64,000 nucleotides of DNA. It comes from Heliopora coerulea. Its lineage: Eukaryota > Cnidaria > Anthozoa > Scleralcyonacea > Helioporidae. The notes beneath the pieces were generated by a model that searched no databases, was not told the origin of the DNA, and was given only the letters and a program-made list of their open reading frames with translations. Position 1 is the stretch's first letter; every line of letters begins with the position of its first letter. A program made the position numbers and the translations under genes. Below are positions 35,982 to 47,284 of this stretch, one piece after another. The DNA is taken from contig JASJOG010000056.1 in assembly GCA_030142905.1 (NCBI GenBank), forward strand, positions 479,501-543,500. The letters are read 5' to 3'.

Positions 35982-37280
35982 TTAAGGAAATAGTGTTCGT
36001 TCTTTGGATGCCTTCAGGCCATTATTTAACTCCGGTTTGTTAAACTTTATAAACAGAGCTTCTAAGAGTAATATTAAGTTAGGATTTTTCTTTTTACAAC
36101 AATATAGTATTCTGACGTTATCGGTGATGAGATTTTTATATATAGGAAATGTGTTGGTGAAAGGAGGAAGAGTCGTGTCATTGACATTGTCAAAAAGGTC
36201 ACTGAGATTTGTTAGATAATTGACGTGATCGCAGTTAGAAAAGTGTTGAGCAACAGCACTGTTTTGGAAGTCAGAAGAGTGTTCTAGAAGTCGTTTATCT
36301 AAGCAGCGTTCTGTTTTTCCTACGTAACGTTTATTACACCCCGGACAAGTTATTTCGTAGATTACGTTATTACGAGAAACATCTTGAATTTTGTCGTTAT
36401 TCGAAAGAAAATAAGATATTTTTTCAGTTTGGTAAACGACAATGAATTTGACCGGCTTATTTAGATTTTGGCGCATTTTCTTAATACAGGTTTTAACGAG
36501 ACTTTCACCAATTTTACTGAGGTATGGAACACGAAACCAGATTTTAGGTAGTGTGTCATCAGGTTGTGTAACTGGTTTGGAGATACCGGAAAGATGTTTA
36601 TTTTTAAGTTTGGAAATGACAGATTTTCTGATGTTAGCGGGGAAACCGTTCCATGACATAAATTTGGTAATATTTGTGATCTGGTTATTAAGGAGAAATG
36701 GCCCACTGCAAATATTGACTGCTCGATAGAAAAGAGATTTGATCCATGCTGTTTTGCGACCCCAAGGTTCAAAACTAGAAAAATGAGTATACTGACCAGT
36801 GTGAGAAACTTTACGAAAGATATCAATGCCTGTATCTGTAACATTAAGATCTAAAAAATGAACAGACCCATCTTTAAAATTTTCAACAGTAAAGTTATTG
36901 AATTTGTTTAAGACATTAGGGGTATCCGTAGGTTTAACTAGGACGAGAGTGTCATCGACGTATCGACGATAAAATTTTAAGATATCAGACTGTAGTAAAT
37001 CTGAAACGACAACCTTTTCAAATTAAGTGAGTATGATGTTAGCCAAAACTGGTCCTAAAGGTGAACCCATCGATACACCGTCGACTTGTTCATATAAGTT
37101 ATTATCGAGTGAGAAGTTTTTTAAGACTACGTTTAGTGAGAGTGGTGTCAAGAAGTTTGTCATTATAGATACGTTCGAGGATTATGTTAATGGTCCGTTT
37201 AAGTCTGCCCGCGAGGTTAAAATTGTTTTCCACCAGGCGAATATTATCGCGCGAAGCGACTTTTTCTTTTGTTTAATTGG
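35982..37280 (-). pseudogene. Penelope-like element: RT plus GIY-YIG endonuclease
   Basis: On - the frame is open without a stop for 346 codons from 37022 to 35982. It has RT motif YVDD at 36962-36951, a long RT tail, and a GIY-YIG endonuclease with 'YEITCPGCNKRYVGKTER' and 'RLLEH' near 36370-36290. Upstream, 'QVDGVSMGSPLGPVLAN' is the RT motif typical of Penelope. A TAA (37025-37023) lies between them, and a frameshift follows near 37105. The 5' RT continues to about 37280, where the copy is truncated. The endonuclease position C-terminal to RT is diagnostic for Penelope-like elements. Confidence 0.88.
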
Positions 37281-37369
37281 CTATTGACTGTAACTACTGA
37301 GAAGCCTATTCAATTCCAACAAAGAGATATCGACGCACAGGATAAAATTTGCTCAATGGAAAATAGTCT

Positions 37370-37566
37370 TAAGGCCATTTTACATTTGCAATTTTGAGGC
37401 TTGCTATTGACATCTTTGAGTACGTGTTAAACTGACGAGAGCATCGAAGACAAGCTCCACCGAATCATAACAAGCGGATATCTTGCTGCATAGACTGTCA
37501 TGGGTTTATAACGTACACCAGGATGACAATAACATCGGGCAAAATTTCGTGTATGAACGGGCTTTC
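37370..37566. mobile_element. Harbinger-like MITE, second copy of the 16750 family
   Basis: Shares 'gttaaactgacgagagc.tcga.gac' and 'tagactgtcatgggt' with the reverse of 16750-16939. Ends GGCCATTTTACATTTGC and approximate inverse. No exact target duplication. Confidence 0.55.
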
Positions 37567-37597
37567 AATAGGGGCAATTAAAGAAAGATTATGTTGT

Positions 37598-38159
37598 CGC
37601 GAGCGAGGATCCAGGCAGGAATCTCAATTTCAGAACAAATATTAATGCCCAGCAAAGTACACGCAATAAGGCCATGATTTGTAAAAGAAATAAGTTTATT
37701 AACAGGGCTAACGTTTCGTTGCGTCTCGCAACATCATCGGAGTATGTTATAAATTAAACGGGTATTGTATTTACAAGGTTAGAGATATAAAGTAGGTGTT
37801 ATATTACAAGATGTATGGGAAACGGAAATGGATAGAGCGGTTAAAAGAGAGAGAGAGGAACAGAGCTTAGACTGGCATTCAAGGAAGGTTTAAGTTTAGA
37901 AATAATAAGACTTTCTCTTACCAAAAGTTCAGAGGCAGAAGAACAGGAGGATAGGATTTTGAAGTCGTTGAGTGATGCAGTGTGGCCAGTCTCAGTGAGA
38001 TGAGTTAAAACGCTGGAAGGTGATGGGTTAAGAAGCTTTTTACCTGTCAATGATGTTGCGAGACGCAACGAAACGCTAGTCCTGTTAATAAACTTATTTC
38101 TTTTACAAAACATGGCCTTATTGCGTGTACTTTGCTGGACATTAATATTTGTTCTGAAA
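37598..38159. mobile_element. Penelope-derived foldback insertion with 19 bp target duplication
   Basis: Arms 37628-37736 and 38051-38159 are over 90% identical in inverse orientation. TAAAGAAAGATTATGTTGT occurs exactly at 37579-37597 and 38160-38178, a 19 bp duplication. Inside (37841-38113, -) is the C-terminal end of a Penelope-type protein ('LLVRESLIISKLKPSLNASL'). A hammerhead-like core sits in the left arm (37713-37740, -); the right arm has a matching stem and GAAAC but a damaged 5' core. Confidence 0.8.
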
Positions 38160-38767
38160 TAAAGAAAGATTATGTTGTGAGTAACAGATGAACGTTCGTC
38201 AAGCTCTATCTTTAGAAAAAAAATTCTGAGGCAGGCTCTAGGCCTGGTTTACACGTGAACATAAGCATAACCATAAGGACAAAACAAAAGGCGAAACAAA
38301 GGAATGAAGTCAAGCCTATGACATAAGGATTGTCATGTCTTTCCGAATTAAAATCATGATTAAGAATTAAGATCATGACAGGAATTTCGCGATATAATTA
38401 TCTCAACAGCTAACACCCAAATTTCCGACAGAGGACTACAATTTTCCGACAGGTGACCATACTGGTGTCGTGTGGGGGGCGACCGCCCCCCCTGCCTCCC
38501 CCTATAGTTACGACACTGAGGTAAGTCCGTCACAATCAAAGCTCAAGTTGACATTCCAATGAAAGACTGGGGAAATTCCCCGCATTCCATCACGAGTTCC
38601 TCTTGTCATAGACCAACGGTCAAATGGTTTCAGCATAACTAAAGGTCATACAGTAAATTTAATTTGGACATCAATGATTCAGTGATAAGAAGCGTTCGTG
38701 ACTTTGTTGGATTACGCAACACTTTGGTTGGCCACCAATCATTAAAAATTCTGACGAGCAGCTTTTA

Positions 38768-38888
38768 GGCCCACTTCAAACGTTGAACTTTTCATACGCC
38801 GAACCAAATGCAAATCAGTTTGGACAAAGGATCTTGCTCATTAACATTAGATTCCGGCACATGAAAAGTTCGACGTTTGAACTGGGCC
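38768..38888. mobile_element. Harbinger-like MITE, copy 2
   Basis: 121 bp between TTA duplications (38765-38767, 38889-38891); same ends as 35063-35182. Confidence 0.75.
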
Positions 38889-39130
38889 TTATTCGTCGCT
38901 TTGGAACCGCCTGTGGTACCTTTTGACATCAAGGCATAAGTAGGGGCTTTTTTATAACCGACTTGGTACAAGGTATAAACCGCCGAAGAGAAATGCCTCT
39001 CATTAAGCTTTTTCCTGTAAAAAATCCAAAAACTACTACCAAAATCAAGGCAAAAACAGAAATCCAGTTCAGCTTGGTTTCTTTGGGATGGCCCAGAGGA
39101 ATCTGTGCCCTCTGACAACCTTGGTAGTTA

Positions 39131-39279
39131 AGCTGGTTTTCCAATTGCGAATAAATTTGCGCGAATCGACATTTCTTTGTATAAATTGAATAGGTTTCAC
39201 ATTAGTTAGGGTCGACAGGCCATGAGACAAAAGAAAAATTCGATTCGGCGCGAATTTATTCGCAAGTGGAAAACAAGCT
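39131..39279. mobile_element. Harbinger-like MITE, TTA target
   Basis: 149 bp with ends AGCTGGTTTTCCAATTGCG and inverse, over 30 bp. TTA at 39128-39130 and 39280-39282. Different family from the GGCCCACTTC elements. Confidence 0.7.
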
Positions 39280-39282
39280 TTA

Positions 39283-41769
39283 CGTCATTGATTTCATCAC
39301 TGTGCCCACAACCTTGTCACGCTGTCAGCATGTGTGCAGGTGTATGTTAGGTAGTAGAAGTTTGGGGAGCCAATGGGGGGAAATTTAATTTCTGTTGTTC
39401 GAGGTACGGTGAGTAATGTGAATCCTTGCTGGAACTCTCACCAGATAAACAATTCGAGATTCGTAGTTCATCGGCATAGAATTGTTTTTCGGGAGTAGTT
39501 TGTACACGTACTCACTTGTGATCAGTTATTTTCTACCACGTGTCACCTGGTCATTCCACACAGAAAACTTATCTAGGCGCAATTGTCACATCCGTTTATT
39601 CTTCCTCATATATACGATTCAGTCGCAAGCATATTGAGGATGCGTATTGCAACGTCCGTGATGGAATGTTAGGGCTTGCTTGCACGACACGTTTGTCTTA
39701 CACAGTTGTTCGTCCTGAGCTACGTAATGTTGTGTCCAAGGTACAATTCCTAGTTTTGATTCGCTCACTATTGTAGCAATACCGTTGGAAGACTCCAGTC
39801 AGTTAATCAGATGCATCAGAACGAACAATGGTACACGAAAATTATAAAATGTGAACACGACACGATGGGGGCATACTTTTCTTCACCCTGGTGTATGCAA
39901 TTATCTCGTGAGAGCACACCTCTGCCAACAATTTGTACGCAAATGTAAAAGTATGTCGTGAGGATTCTTGTGAGTGAACCCATGAGACCAAAACAAAACC
40001 GTACGCGCTCAGCTTTAATTTAAGAGTACAATTCCTGAGAACAAGTCGCGCGAATGTTGCAACACACTACGGCAGTGACGACCCTTGTAGTAAACATCAC
40101 GAGGAACAGTCGGTATACAACTGTTGTACCTGTATCGTCTGTAAGTCAGGTCCATTTTTTTTAAATTTTTGTTTGTTTGTTTTTTTTTTCCCCTGTTTTT
40201 TGAATGGCTTTACAGCTGTCACGTGGCACGCAACAACCAATCACGAGTCTATGAGTCTTAGCTTGAGCAAAACTTGAACAACACAAGACCATTACATAAT
40301 GCTGTTATGCGTGTATTTTAACTATTACATGCCACTGAAAATCTTGCACGCCTACATTCTACACGTTGACACTCCATGAAATTTAGACAGTTCTGCTGAG
40401 AATAGTTCTGCTGAGAATAGTTCTGCTGTGGTCGCTCAAGGAATTTTGTTCTTCTGCACCGTAAGTTACAAAGACTACTTTATATCTGCTAGAACTTTCA
40501 TGTCACAGATTTATTGGAGACAGATTAGACCTTATTTTTTTATTTTTTAAGTCGAAATGGTTCTGATCAAATTTATGAATCTAAGTGACTGATTTGATTT
40601 CCTGTAATATCCTTTTGCCGTATCACGAGTGGACTGATGGCCGTGAATATAGAGTTTTATTTTCCCAAAGATTTTCATTAACTTTAAGCAAGTCATTTCG
40701 GTCACAGTGTGATCAGTGTTGAAGAATTGTCGAAGCTGTGTCACGATTTGTCGTTAGTCGTAAGTACTTCTTGCAGTGTTAAGTGACAGTTTTGATTGCA
40801 TGATCTTTCGTAACATTTCAGCCATATTATGTGTATACACGAAAGATATTGTAGGTTTATATTTGTCTTTTCTTCGTTCATATCTCTGTCCACTCTATCT
40901 CGATTAGTGTATGTCGAAAATTTATTGAAAGTTAGTCACGGTTTTGCATTTATCGTTTAATTGAGACTATTATCTGGTGGAGTTAGTTTTTCTTGTAGTG
41001 TTAATCATCCCGCTAAAGCGTAAGGCATTAAGCCATACCCACGTGAGCCGGTTATGTAAGAGACTGACTTCATTGATGGCTCAAACAAAACCCCCTAGGT
41101 GGGAAGTAATCCAATACTTCCAAGAGCTCCTTGATCTGTCTACTCAAGTCTTACGACCAAACAGTAAATCGTTTTTCACTTCCAATTCATTAAATCGACG
41201 AGCCAGTCGTAGTCATGTGTTCTTTGATGTCGTTGATTAAGGGCATTTGCATTCACCACGCTTCATTGGAAAATAGATTCTACGAAGCAAATTGATTTGA
41301 TTTTAGACCAGCCAAACCTTATCACAACCCGTCTCACTCCTAATGAAATGCTGTCAAGTATCTTATCCGGGCAAACTATGTCTATTCATTCACAGTCAAC
41401 TTTTAAACGACGCAGTTTCGGCGAAGGCATTGCCTGGTTGAAAGGCACAACAAAATACCGGTTTCTTCAGTCGGCCAACAAAGAATACATAACATACTAG
41501 TTTATGGCGAAGGAAATTGGTAACAATACGGTATACTTCATACACTTATTTAAAAAACTAGGATACAAATACTTTAGTTTAATGAATAGAGCTTACGAAA
41601 AAGTCAAACGCTTGAGCGATGTCGTTACCAGTAGGAGTAGTGGTGATTCTTTCGATCGGTCAAACGTTATGTAATGCATTCAGACTATTCGTTGAATAAC
41701 GAGACGAGCTATGGTACTATTATGCCATTGTGACTAATATCCCATTTATTCTGACAAATAGCTGAGACC
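39283..41769. other. Unassigned intergenic sequence
   Basis: No gene recognised. A 15 bp tandem repeat (agttctgctgagaat, 2.7 units) lies at 40389-40428. About 40000-40130 resembles the 54637-54827 MITE family weakly. Confidence 0.35.
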
Positions 41770-42225
41770 CATGAGCCCGTTTGTGACAAATCTTGCTGCT
41801 AGTACAAATGCGATTAACTTTTTATTTTTCTTCTTAGCCTTTTGGAATTGTACTCCGGCTAATGCCAAACCATTTTATTCAACCAGCAGAACGATGTCTA
41901 AGGTTGCTAGACCTCCAAACCACCCTGTCGTAATTTTATTCCAGCTAATGTTATGTAATTTGACTCAGGCTGAAGGCAGATTATTCTGCTCATCAAGGGG
42001 ACACGCCTTTGTCAGTTAATAGGGTTAATGGGCTATAAACTATCTTAAATAAGCTGTTAACTCCTGACCTGGGTTGCGTAATTTTATTATGGTTGTTACG
42101 CTGGCTAACGTCAGACAAGGGAGATGTTTACGCTGACTTGAAAGTGCAAGGGTTAGTTACTTGGTGGCTACTGTGGTTTTCAAGAAAAGTTTATTCTGGC
42201 ATTGCCAGACCATTTTACACCTTTT
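41770..42225. repeat. Cluster of dispersed hairpin modules
   Basis: At least three units of the 'ctggctaa.g.cagac' module in the orientation opposite to 1490-1675, interleaved with 'gtaattttatt' stretches. They end where the next repeat (42218) begins. Confidence 0.5.
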
Positions 42226-42440
42226 GCTGTTCATTACCAGAAAATATACTATCATTAATGCCAATCTCAAACTCATTCATGCAAAAATACATTCATTTTA
42301 TTCAATTGACATTCACTAGCATAGATATGCAACCATTTGCATCAAAGAGCAGTCCACAGTGCCAACAAATGACCATTAACATGATTCTACTATACATTAG
42401 GGATAACAGAATTTCAGTAAGGCAAGATATTTCTCTTGCC
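42218..42440 (+). repeat. ~225 bp repeat family, copy A
   Basis: Begins 'caccttttgctgttcattac' and ends with the small hairpin 'gcaagatatttctcttgc'. Further copies are at 48058-48282 (+), 48283-48484 (-) and 62997-63222 (+), all starting at the same base. Non-coding. Confidence 0.8.
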
Positions 42441-42765
42441 TTGTTACAATCTTGCAACAAAGACTCTGCATCACATGTTTTTTTATCTTTTTTAAGATTG
42501 TAATAATTGGTCTCATCACATTTAATCATTCACATCTTGATTCCATGCTATGTTTCCATGTGATCTTCAATCACAATTTTTATTTATTTATTTATATATT
42601 ATATATATAAATTTTATATATATAAATATTTATTTATAGATCATCCTCTCAGTGGCATGAAACTCTGAGTAACAACAAACAGTTTAAAGTTTATAAATTA
42701 TAAACAGCTCTACTTTTCGAAGTATTGAGCATTCTAACAAAGGTTGACCTCTCACCACTGCTATC

Positions 42766-42768
<3 letters not shown>

Positions 42769-42800
<32 letters not shown>
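42769..42800. repeat. (TA)n microsatellite
   Basis: About 16 TA units, followed by more AT-rich alternating sequence to about 42830. Confidence 0.9.
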
Positions 42801-42804
<4 letters not shown>

Positions 42805-42839
42805 GTATATAACATATATATATATAATATATAACATTT

Positions 42840-42956
42840 GTAGCGAGGTTTTGCTTAAGAGTATATGGTTGCTACTCCGAGTTTCACGTGGATGCGATCT
42901 TCAGGCATGTGAAACTCGGAGTAGTAACCATATACTCTTAAGCAAAACTTCACTAC
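42840..42956. repeat. Near-perfect 51 bp-arm hairpin with hammerhead-like loop
   Basis: Arms 42840-42890 and 42906-42956 pair with only a few mismatches. The 15-base loop on - contains CTGAAGA, and both arms have GTGAAAC next to it, recalling the hammerhead-type repeats at 45397 and 62253. The core here is incomplete. Confidence 0.75.
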
Positions 42957-44040
42957 ATTTAAGCTCTGCCCCATGTGGTATCGAGCACTCTTGGATCCAT
43001 CGTAGACATCATCTCAGTTATAATATATAACATATATATTATAGTTTTGTTCAATAATTGAATTTACATTTTAAACATTTGCATGTAGGAACAAACATCC
43101 AGATGTATGTCTTAGTTTATGGTGATGATAGTAATTAATGAAATTTTATAATGGCATTGACTCAGAACAAGATGAATTGACATTTAGTAAGGTTCTTTTA
43201 AAAACTGAGTGCTATTGGCATTTATTTCATAGAATATTATTATATTTGCTAACTTGTCGTAATCCCAGTCACATCTTATTCTTCACCACACTCATATTTG
43301 CTGAATGTATGAATGACTGGAAAAGATTGAAAAATGGAAAATGTGGAAGTTGGACTTCCCTATTCTGTACATATTGATGAAATGCTCAGACTCTTTATTT
43401 TGGAAAAAAAACATTGTCATAATTTTCTTCCCTCTGACTTGATCACTTGAAGCTTGTCAGGCAAGATTGATTTGAACCTAGCAACTTGTTTTTTGCATCT
43501 GGGACTCCTTTTGTGCCAATGAATGAAGGTTCAGCTGGTCATATAGAATGTAGGGTTCTTAATAAGAACATCTCTTCCATAAGTTGCTAAAGGTATTGTA
43601 CTGATTCTGAAGCAAGACTCAAACAACTGTTACTGCATTGACATAGTACTACAGCAAGTCATTTTGGTTGGTTATCCCCAATCCCCCTTTGCAGAAACCC
43701 TGGTATGTTAGTGTATTTGACCAGCTTTAACCCTCTACAGTTAACATGATCATAAAAGGGGTGACTTATCACAATTATATTACAATGGAAATAGCTTTTC
43801 AAAAGAAATATGGCTTAGCCTCTTTAGCCTCTTGCTCAGGAACAGTATATAGATTTGTTAGTCTTAAATAGAGGTAGGAAAATGTGCCCTAAAGGATAGG
43901 CTACATTTAAAAGTAGGTGTCAATTGGATTAAAGTAATATAACAAGCACACATCAAGTGCAAATGAAAACCCTTGATTAGGATGGGATGTTTGGGATTTA
44001 AATTATATTGTATTTACTTGTTTCATTTATATATTTCTTG
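42957..44040. other. Unassigned AT-rich intergenic sequence
   Basis: No gene or transposon end recognised. Confidence 0.35.
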
Positions 44041-44083
44041 GTTTATTTGTTTGTTTATTTATTTATTTATTTATTTATTTATT
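44041..44083. repeat. (TTTA)n microsatellite
   Basis: About ten TTTA/TTTG units. Confidence 0.9.
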
Positions 44084-44310
44084 ATGCTTCCCCCCCTTTC
44101 TCAAGTGGAATACACCTTGACAGGCTAGCAGCTCAGTTGACAGAGAATCTAAGACCTAGCTATTAAAAGTCATTTACCGGGATGAGGGAAAAATTTAACA
44201 ATTTACCTTATTGATGCAAAGGGTTTAAGGCGGTCCTTCTTCCTCAATTATTTTGAAATATTGAGTATTAGTGCAACCAGAGCTAAACGTGGATTTACAA
44301 GAACAGTTAC

Positions 44311-44671
44311 GCATTTACACTCGACCACTAGCTGTTAAGTTGATAATTATGAAGGAGGAAAATCTCGAGTCTCTAGATATTTTAAAAACCCATTCGGAAC
44401 CTGTTGCGAATAATGCAACTTTGGGCCATCCGGCTAGGAATCGAACCCACGACCTCGCGAATCTGTTGTGATGCTCTGTCAACTGAGATACGGAAGGCGT
44501 TGCCGAGAGCATGGCCACAGCTTCAGTATTTACAATGGTGGTAATACCGATTAAGTGAAGGGTATATTCGATAGAACATTGTGGCATTTACGCTCGACCG
44601 CTAACTGTTGAGTTGATAATTGTGAAGGCAAGTGTCTAGATATTTTTAAGACCCAACCGAGACCTGTTGCG
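44311..44671. repeat. Direct duplication of ~95 bp around a tRNA-like unit
   Basis: 44311-44408 and 44584-44671 are direct repeats (shared 'gttgataatt.tgaagg', 'tctagatattttta', 'acctgttgcg'). Between them on - (44424-44498) is a tRNA-like unit with A box 'tatctcagttg' and B box 'gggttcgattcc', a different family from those at 14-15 kb. Confidence 0.6.
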
Positions 44672-44725
44672 TTGTTCGGTTTAAGAACCGTTAAGGGTTT
44701 GCATTAGCGCGTTCTAGTATTTCTC

Positions 44726-44759
44726 GTAAATTTTGAGTAGTAAACTACTCAAAATTTAC
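44726..44759. repeat. Perfect 15 bp-arm hairpin
   Basis: Arms 44726-44740 and 44745-44759 pair perfectly around a TAAA loop. Confidence 0.85.
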
Positions 44760-44954
44760 TGTTCTTGAAAAAATTCGCCAGTTTTTCAATCACATTTTCG
44801 ACCGGTGGTTAGCCTTTTTGGGTCAAGGTGAGGTAGTCTTAACCAGATTTTTGGCTGCGATTGCGTCAAAGCTGATACTGTACGTATTTAGCAGTTTCAG
44901 ATAACGTCGTCTACTCGCGGCGCAAATCTTAGATTGTGTTGAATCTTAGATTGT

Positions 44955-45360
44955 GGCTCTAACGCTATGATGTTATGGTTATTAATAGAAAACTGTGAGT
45001 TCTCGGGATGTCTTAACACTGTAGTTAAGCACCAGTTTTTGTTGGTGGGTCGCGAGTGCTTCTTTAAATGGCAATACCGATCAGAGATTGGTCACATTAA
45101 CTCATGCGAACATTCTGACTGTCTGACAAACATGATGAAATTCAACACTGACGAACAAGAACAAGACGGACGTTTTCATTTATGTTACTTTATTTTAAGC
45201 AATTGTGTAATTATAGACAAAGCCAGTCTCTGGTAGGTATTACTATTTAAAGAAGCACTGGCGATCCACCGACAAAAACCGTTGCTTAACCACGGCGTTA
45301 AGGTATCCCGAGAACTCGCAATTTTCTGTTAATAACCATAACGTCATAAAGTTAGAGCTA
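44955..45360. repeat. Foldback element, arms ~124 bp
   Basis: Arms 44955-45078 and 45237-45360 are reverse complements with roughly 15% mismatch. The open frame across it (44967-45236) is arm sequence with no known domain. A hammerhead-like core follows 37 bp after the right arm. Confidence 0.75.
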
Positions 45361-45396
45361 GTATAAATAGCGCAATGATGTATAATTCTATCATTC

Positions 45397-45424
45397 CTGA
45401 AGATGACTAAACGTTAGTCGAAAC
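45397..45424 (+). ncRNA. Minimal hammerhead-ribozyme-like motif
   Basis: CTGAAGA (45397-45403), one T, a perfect 6 bp stem GACTAA / TTAGTC with ACG loop, then GAAAC (45420-45424). This is the conserved hammerhead core order (CUGANGA, stem II, GAAA) with one extra base before stem II. Minimal hammerhead variants are known in Penelope-like elements. Activity is not shown. Confidence 0.6.
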
Positions 45425-46249
45425 GTCGAATAAAAAAAATGTTATCCTTGTTCGGAGATAGCAACAAGTCATACCAAGATATCAAGCCATAAAAATCCAC
45501 CAATGCAATGGTTAGAATATATAAATTCAAGAATCAGTGGTCAAGGTAGTGATCATGCTAAGGATGGCTAGAAACTGCAACAAAATAATATTAATAGATA
45601 TTTTGGTTGATATCTGAATACCATACATAACTTTATACTTGCATAGCATGACTAGTTGTCCAAAATCCATTGACAGCCAACCATTTGAAAAAATATGACA
45701 AAACATAGTCCGAAAATAAAAAAAGAGTAAATAACTCAAGATATGAGCTTAGGAGCAAGACAAAAGTATGGTGATAATATTTATAAATATTAATCATACT
45801 ATGCAAGTATAAGTAGGTGATAACACCATAGCTTGTGGGGCTCTTGCCCCGGGCGCAAAATTTTATGAGGCGACATTTTCATATACAAAAATTGACTTTA
45901 TTACTCCTTTTTTCTAGATTCAGAAACATTTTGCAAAGCTGAACAAAATGTTAAATCAATATCTTGACTTCTCCCTGCTAATTAACGACTTTGCAGCTGT
46001 CAAGAGCCAGGACTGTCTGCTTTAAATTTTCAATTACATTTTGAGTCATAAAAAACCAAACAGCACGAAAAAACATGTATACATGTAGTACCAGTGTACA
46101 ATTGTAATGTCTGGAGCTTGGGCGCGTTAGAATTAGAAAGAATTTGCCCTGCGCGAATTACCACCTTGGTATTGCTCTCCCACCGTTAGGCGGGGTTCCA
46201 CTGTACTCTGATACATAAACCATTTCTTAAATATTTTTATTTTATTTAG
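45425..46249. other. Upstream region of the epimerase gene
   Basis: No gene seen. A T-rich tract ending in AG at 46248-46249 looks like a splice acceptor, suggesting a 5' UTR intron whose upstream exon I could not place. Confidence 0.4.
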
Positions 46250-46255
46250 AAAGTA

Positions 46256-47284
46256 ATGGAAAGTTTATACACGAACGGCAAAGTGTCAGTGAACGGTTAC
46301 CACAACCACAACCACAACAACAACGGAACGGCAAACGGGGCACTAGCGGACCACATACTTGTGACCGGGGGTGCAGGTTACCTTGGTGGGACACTAGTAC
46401 CCATGTTATTGCGCAGCGGTTACTATGTCACCGTCTATGACGTATTCTTATGGGGAGCAAGCTCATTGTTCTCTGTAGCTGGACACCCTAATCTCCGACT
46501 GGTGCGTGGGGACATCCTGGACAAGGCTCATCTCAAGAAGTACATCGAAGATTGTGATGCTGTGATCCATTTGGCTGCAATTGTTGGCTACCCGGCATGT
46601 GATAAATCCCCAAAGGAAGCGGTGGCTGTGAACGAGCAAGGCACTCGTAATGTCGTCAGCTTGATGCAACCGCATCAGAAGCTGGTGTACGCTTCCACGG
46701 GATCATGTTACGGCGCCGTACCAAATGGCATGTGTACCGAGCAGACCCCAATTAGCCCTCTTACCCTTTACGGAAGAACTAAAGCCCACGGCGAGAAGGT
46801 CGCCCTCGAAATGAAAGCCGTGTGTCTGCGGCTGGCAACCGTGTTTGGAGTGGCTCCGCGCCTACGCCTCGATCTCCTGGTGAATGACTTAACTCATAAA
46901 GCTCTGACGGTCAAGCATTTTGATCTTTACGAAGGAGAGTTCAGGCGAACATTCCTGCATGTCAAGGATGCCGCACACGCATTTCTTTTTGCCATTCAGA
47001 ATTACAAGAGAATGAGAGGAGATGTTTTCAACGTGGGAGACGAGTGCATGAATATGTCAAAACGTGCTGTTGCTGAAGTGATCAAGAGCAAAGTGAAGGG
47101 ATGCAAAATCACAATGTCGTCCATCGGCGAAGACAAAGATAAACGAAACTACGAGGTTTCCTATGAGAAAATTCGTCGTCTTGGGTTTCAGTCCGAAATC
47201 AGTTTAGAGGAAGGAGTTGAAGAGCTTTTGCAAGTCTTACCGTGTTTGTCACAAAACGAAATAGCAAGAGCTAGGAATGTTTAG
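46256..47284 (+). CDS. NAD-dependent epimerase/dehydratase, extended SDR family
   Basis: 342 residues in one coding exon. After an Asn/His-rich N-terminus (residues 15-23) comes the Rossmann nucleotide-binding motif TGGAGYLG (37-44), the acidic end of strand 2 (Asp62), 'GDI' (85-87) and 'HLAA' (105-108). The SDR catalytic set is present: Ser/Thr in 'YASTGS' (145-150) and YGRTK (Tyr172, Lys176). Later '[14 protein letters not shown]' and 'FNVGD' are typical of sugar-nucleotide epimerases and dehydratases. It probably acts on a nucleotide sugar in the cytosol; the substrate cannot be read. The ATG follows an acceptor-like AG by six bases. GC content is well above its flanks. The intronless coding region and bacterial-style motifs make horizontal origin possible. 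Confidence 0.9.
   Translation: MESLYTNGKVSVNGYHNHNHNNNGTANGALADHILVTGGAGYLGGTLVPMLLRSGYYVTVYDVFLWGASSLFSVAGHPNLRLVRGDILDKAHLKKYIEDCDAVIHLAAIVGYPACDKSPKEAVAVNEQGTRNVVSLMQPHQKLVYASTGSCYGAVPNGMCTEQTPISPLTLYGRTKAHGEKVALEMKAVCLRLATVFGVAPRLRLDLLVNDLTHKALTVKHFDLYEGEFRRTFLHVKDAAHAFLFAIQNYKRMRGDVFNVGDECMNMSKRAVAEVIKSKVKGCKITMSSIGEDKDKRNYEVSYEKIRRLGFQSEISLEEGVEELLQVLPCLSQNEIARARNV

Noticed and set aside
36004..36729. ORFs on + across the Penelope copy
   Set aside because: Shadows of the minus-strand RT/endonuclease frame.
42725..43030. 101-codon ORF rich in Tyr/Ile
   Set aside because: Translated (TA)n microsatellite and hairpin arm.
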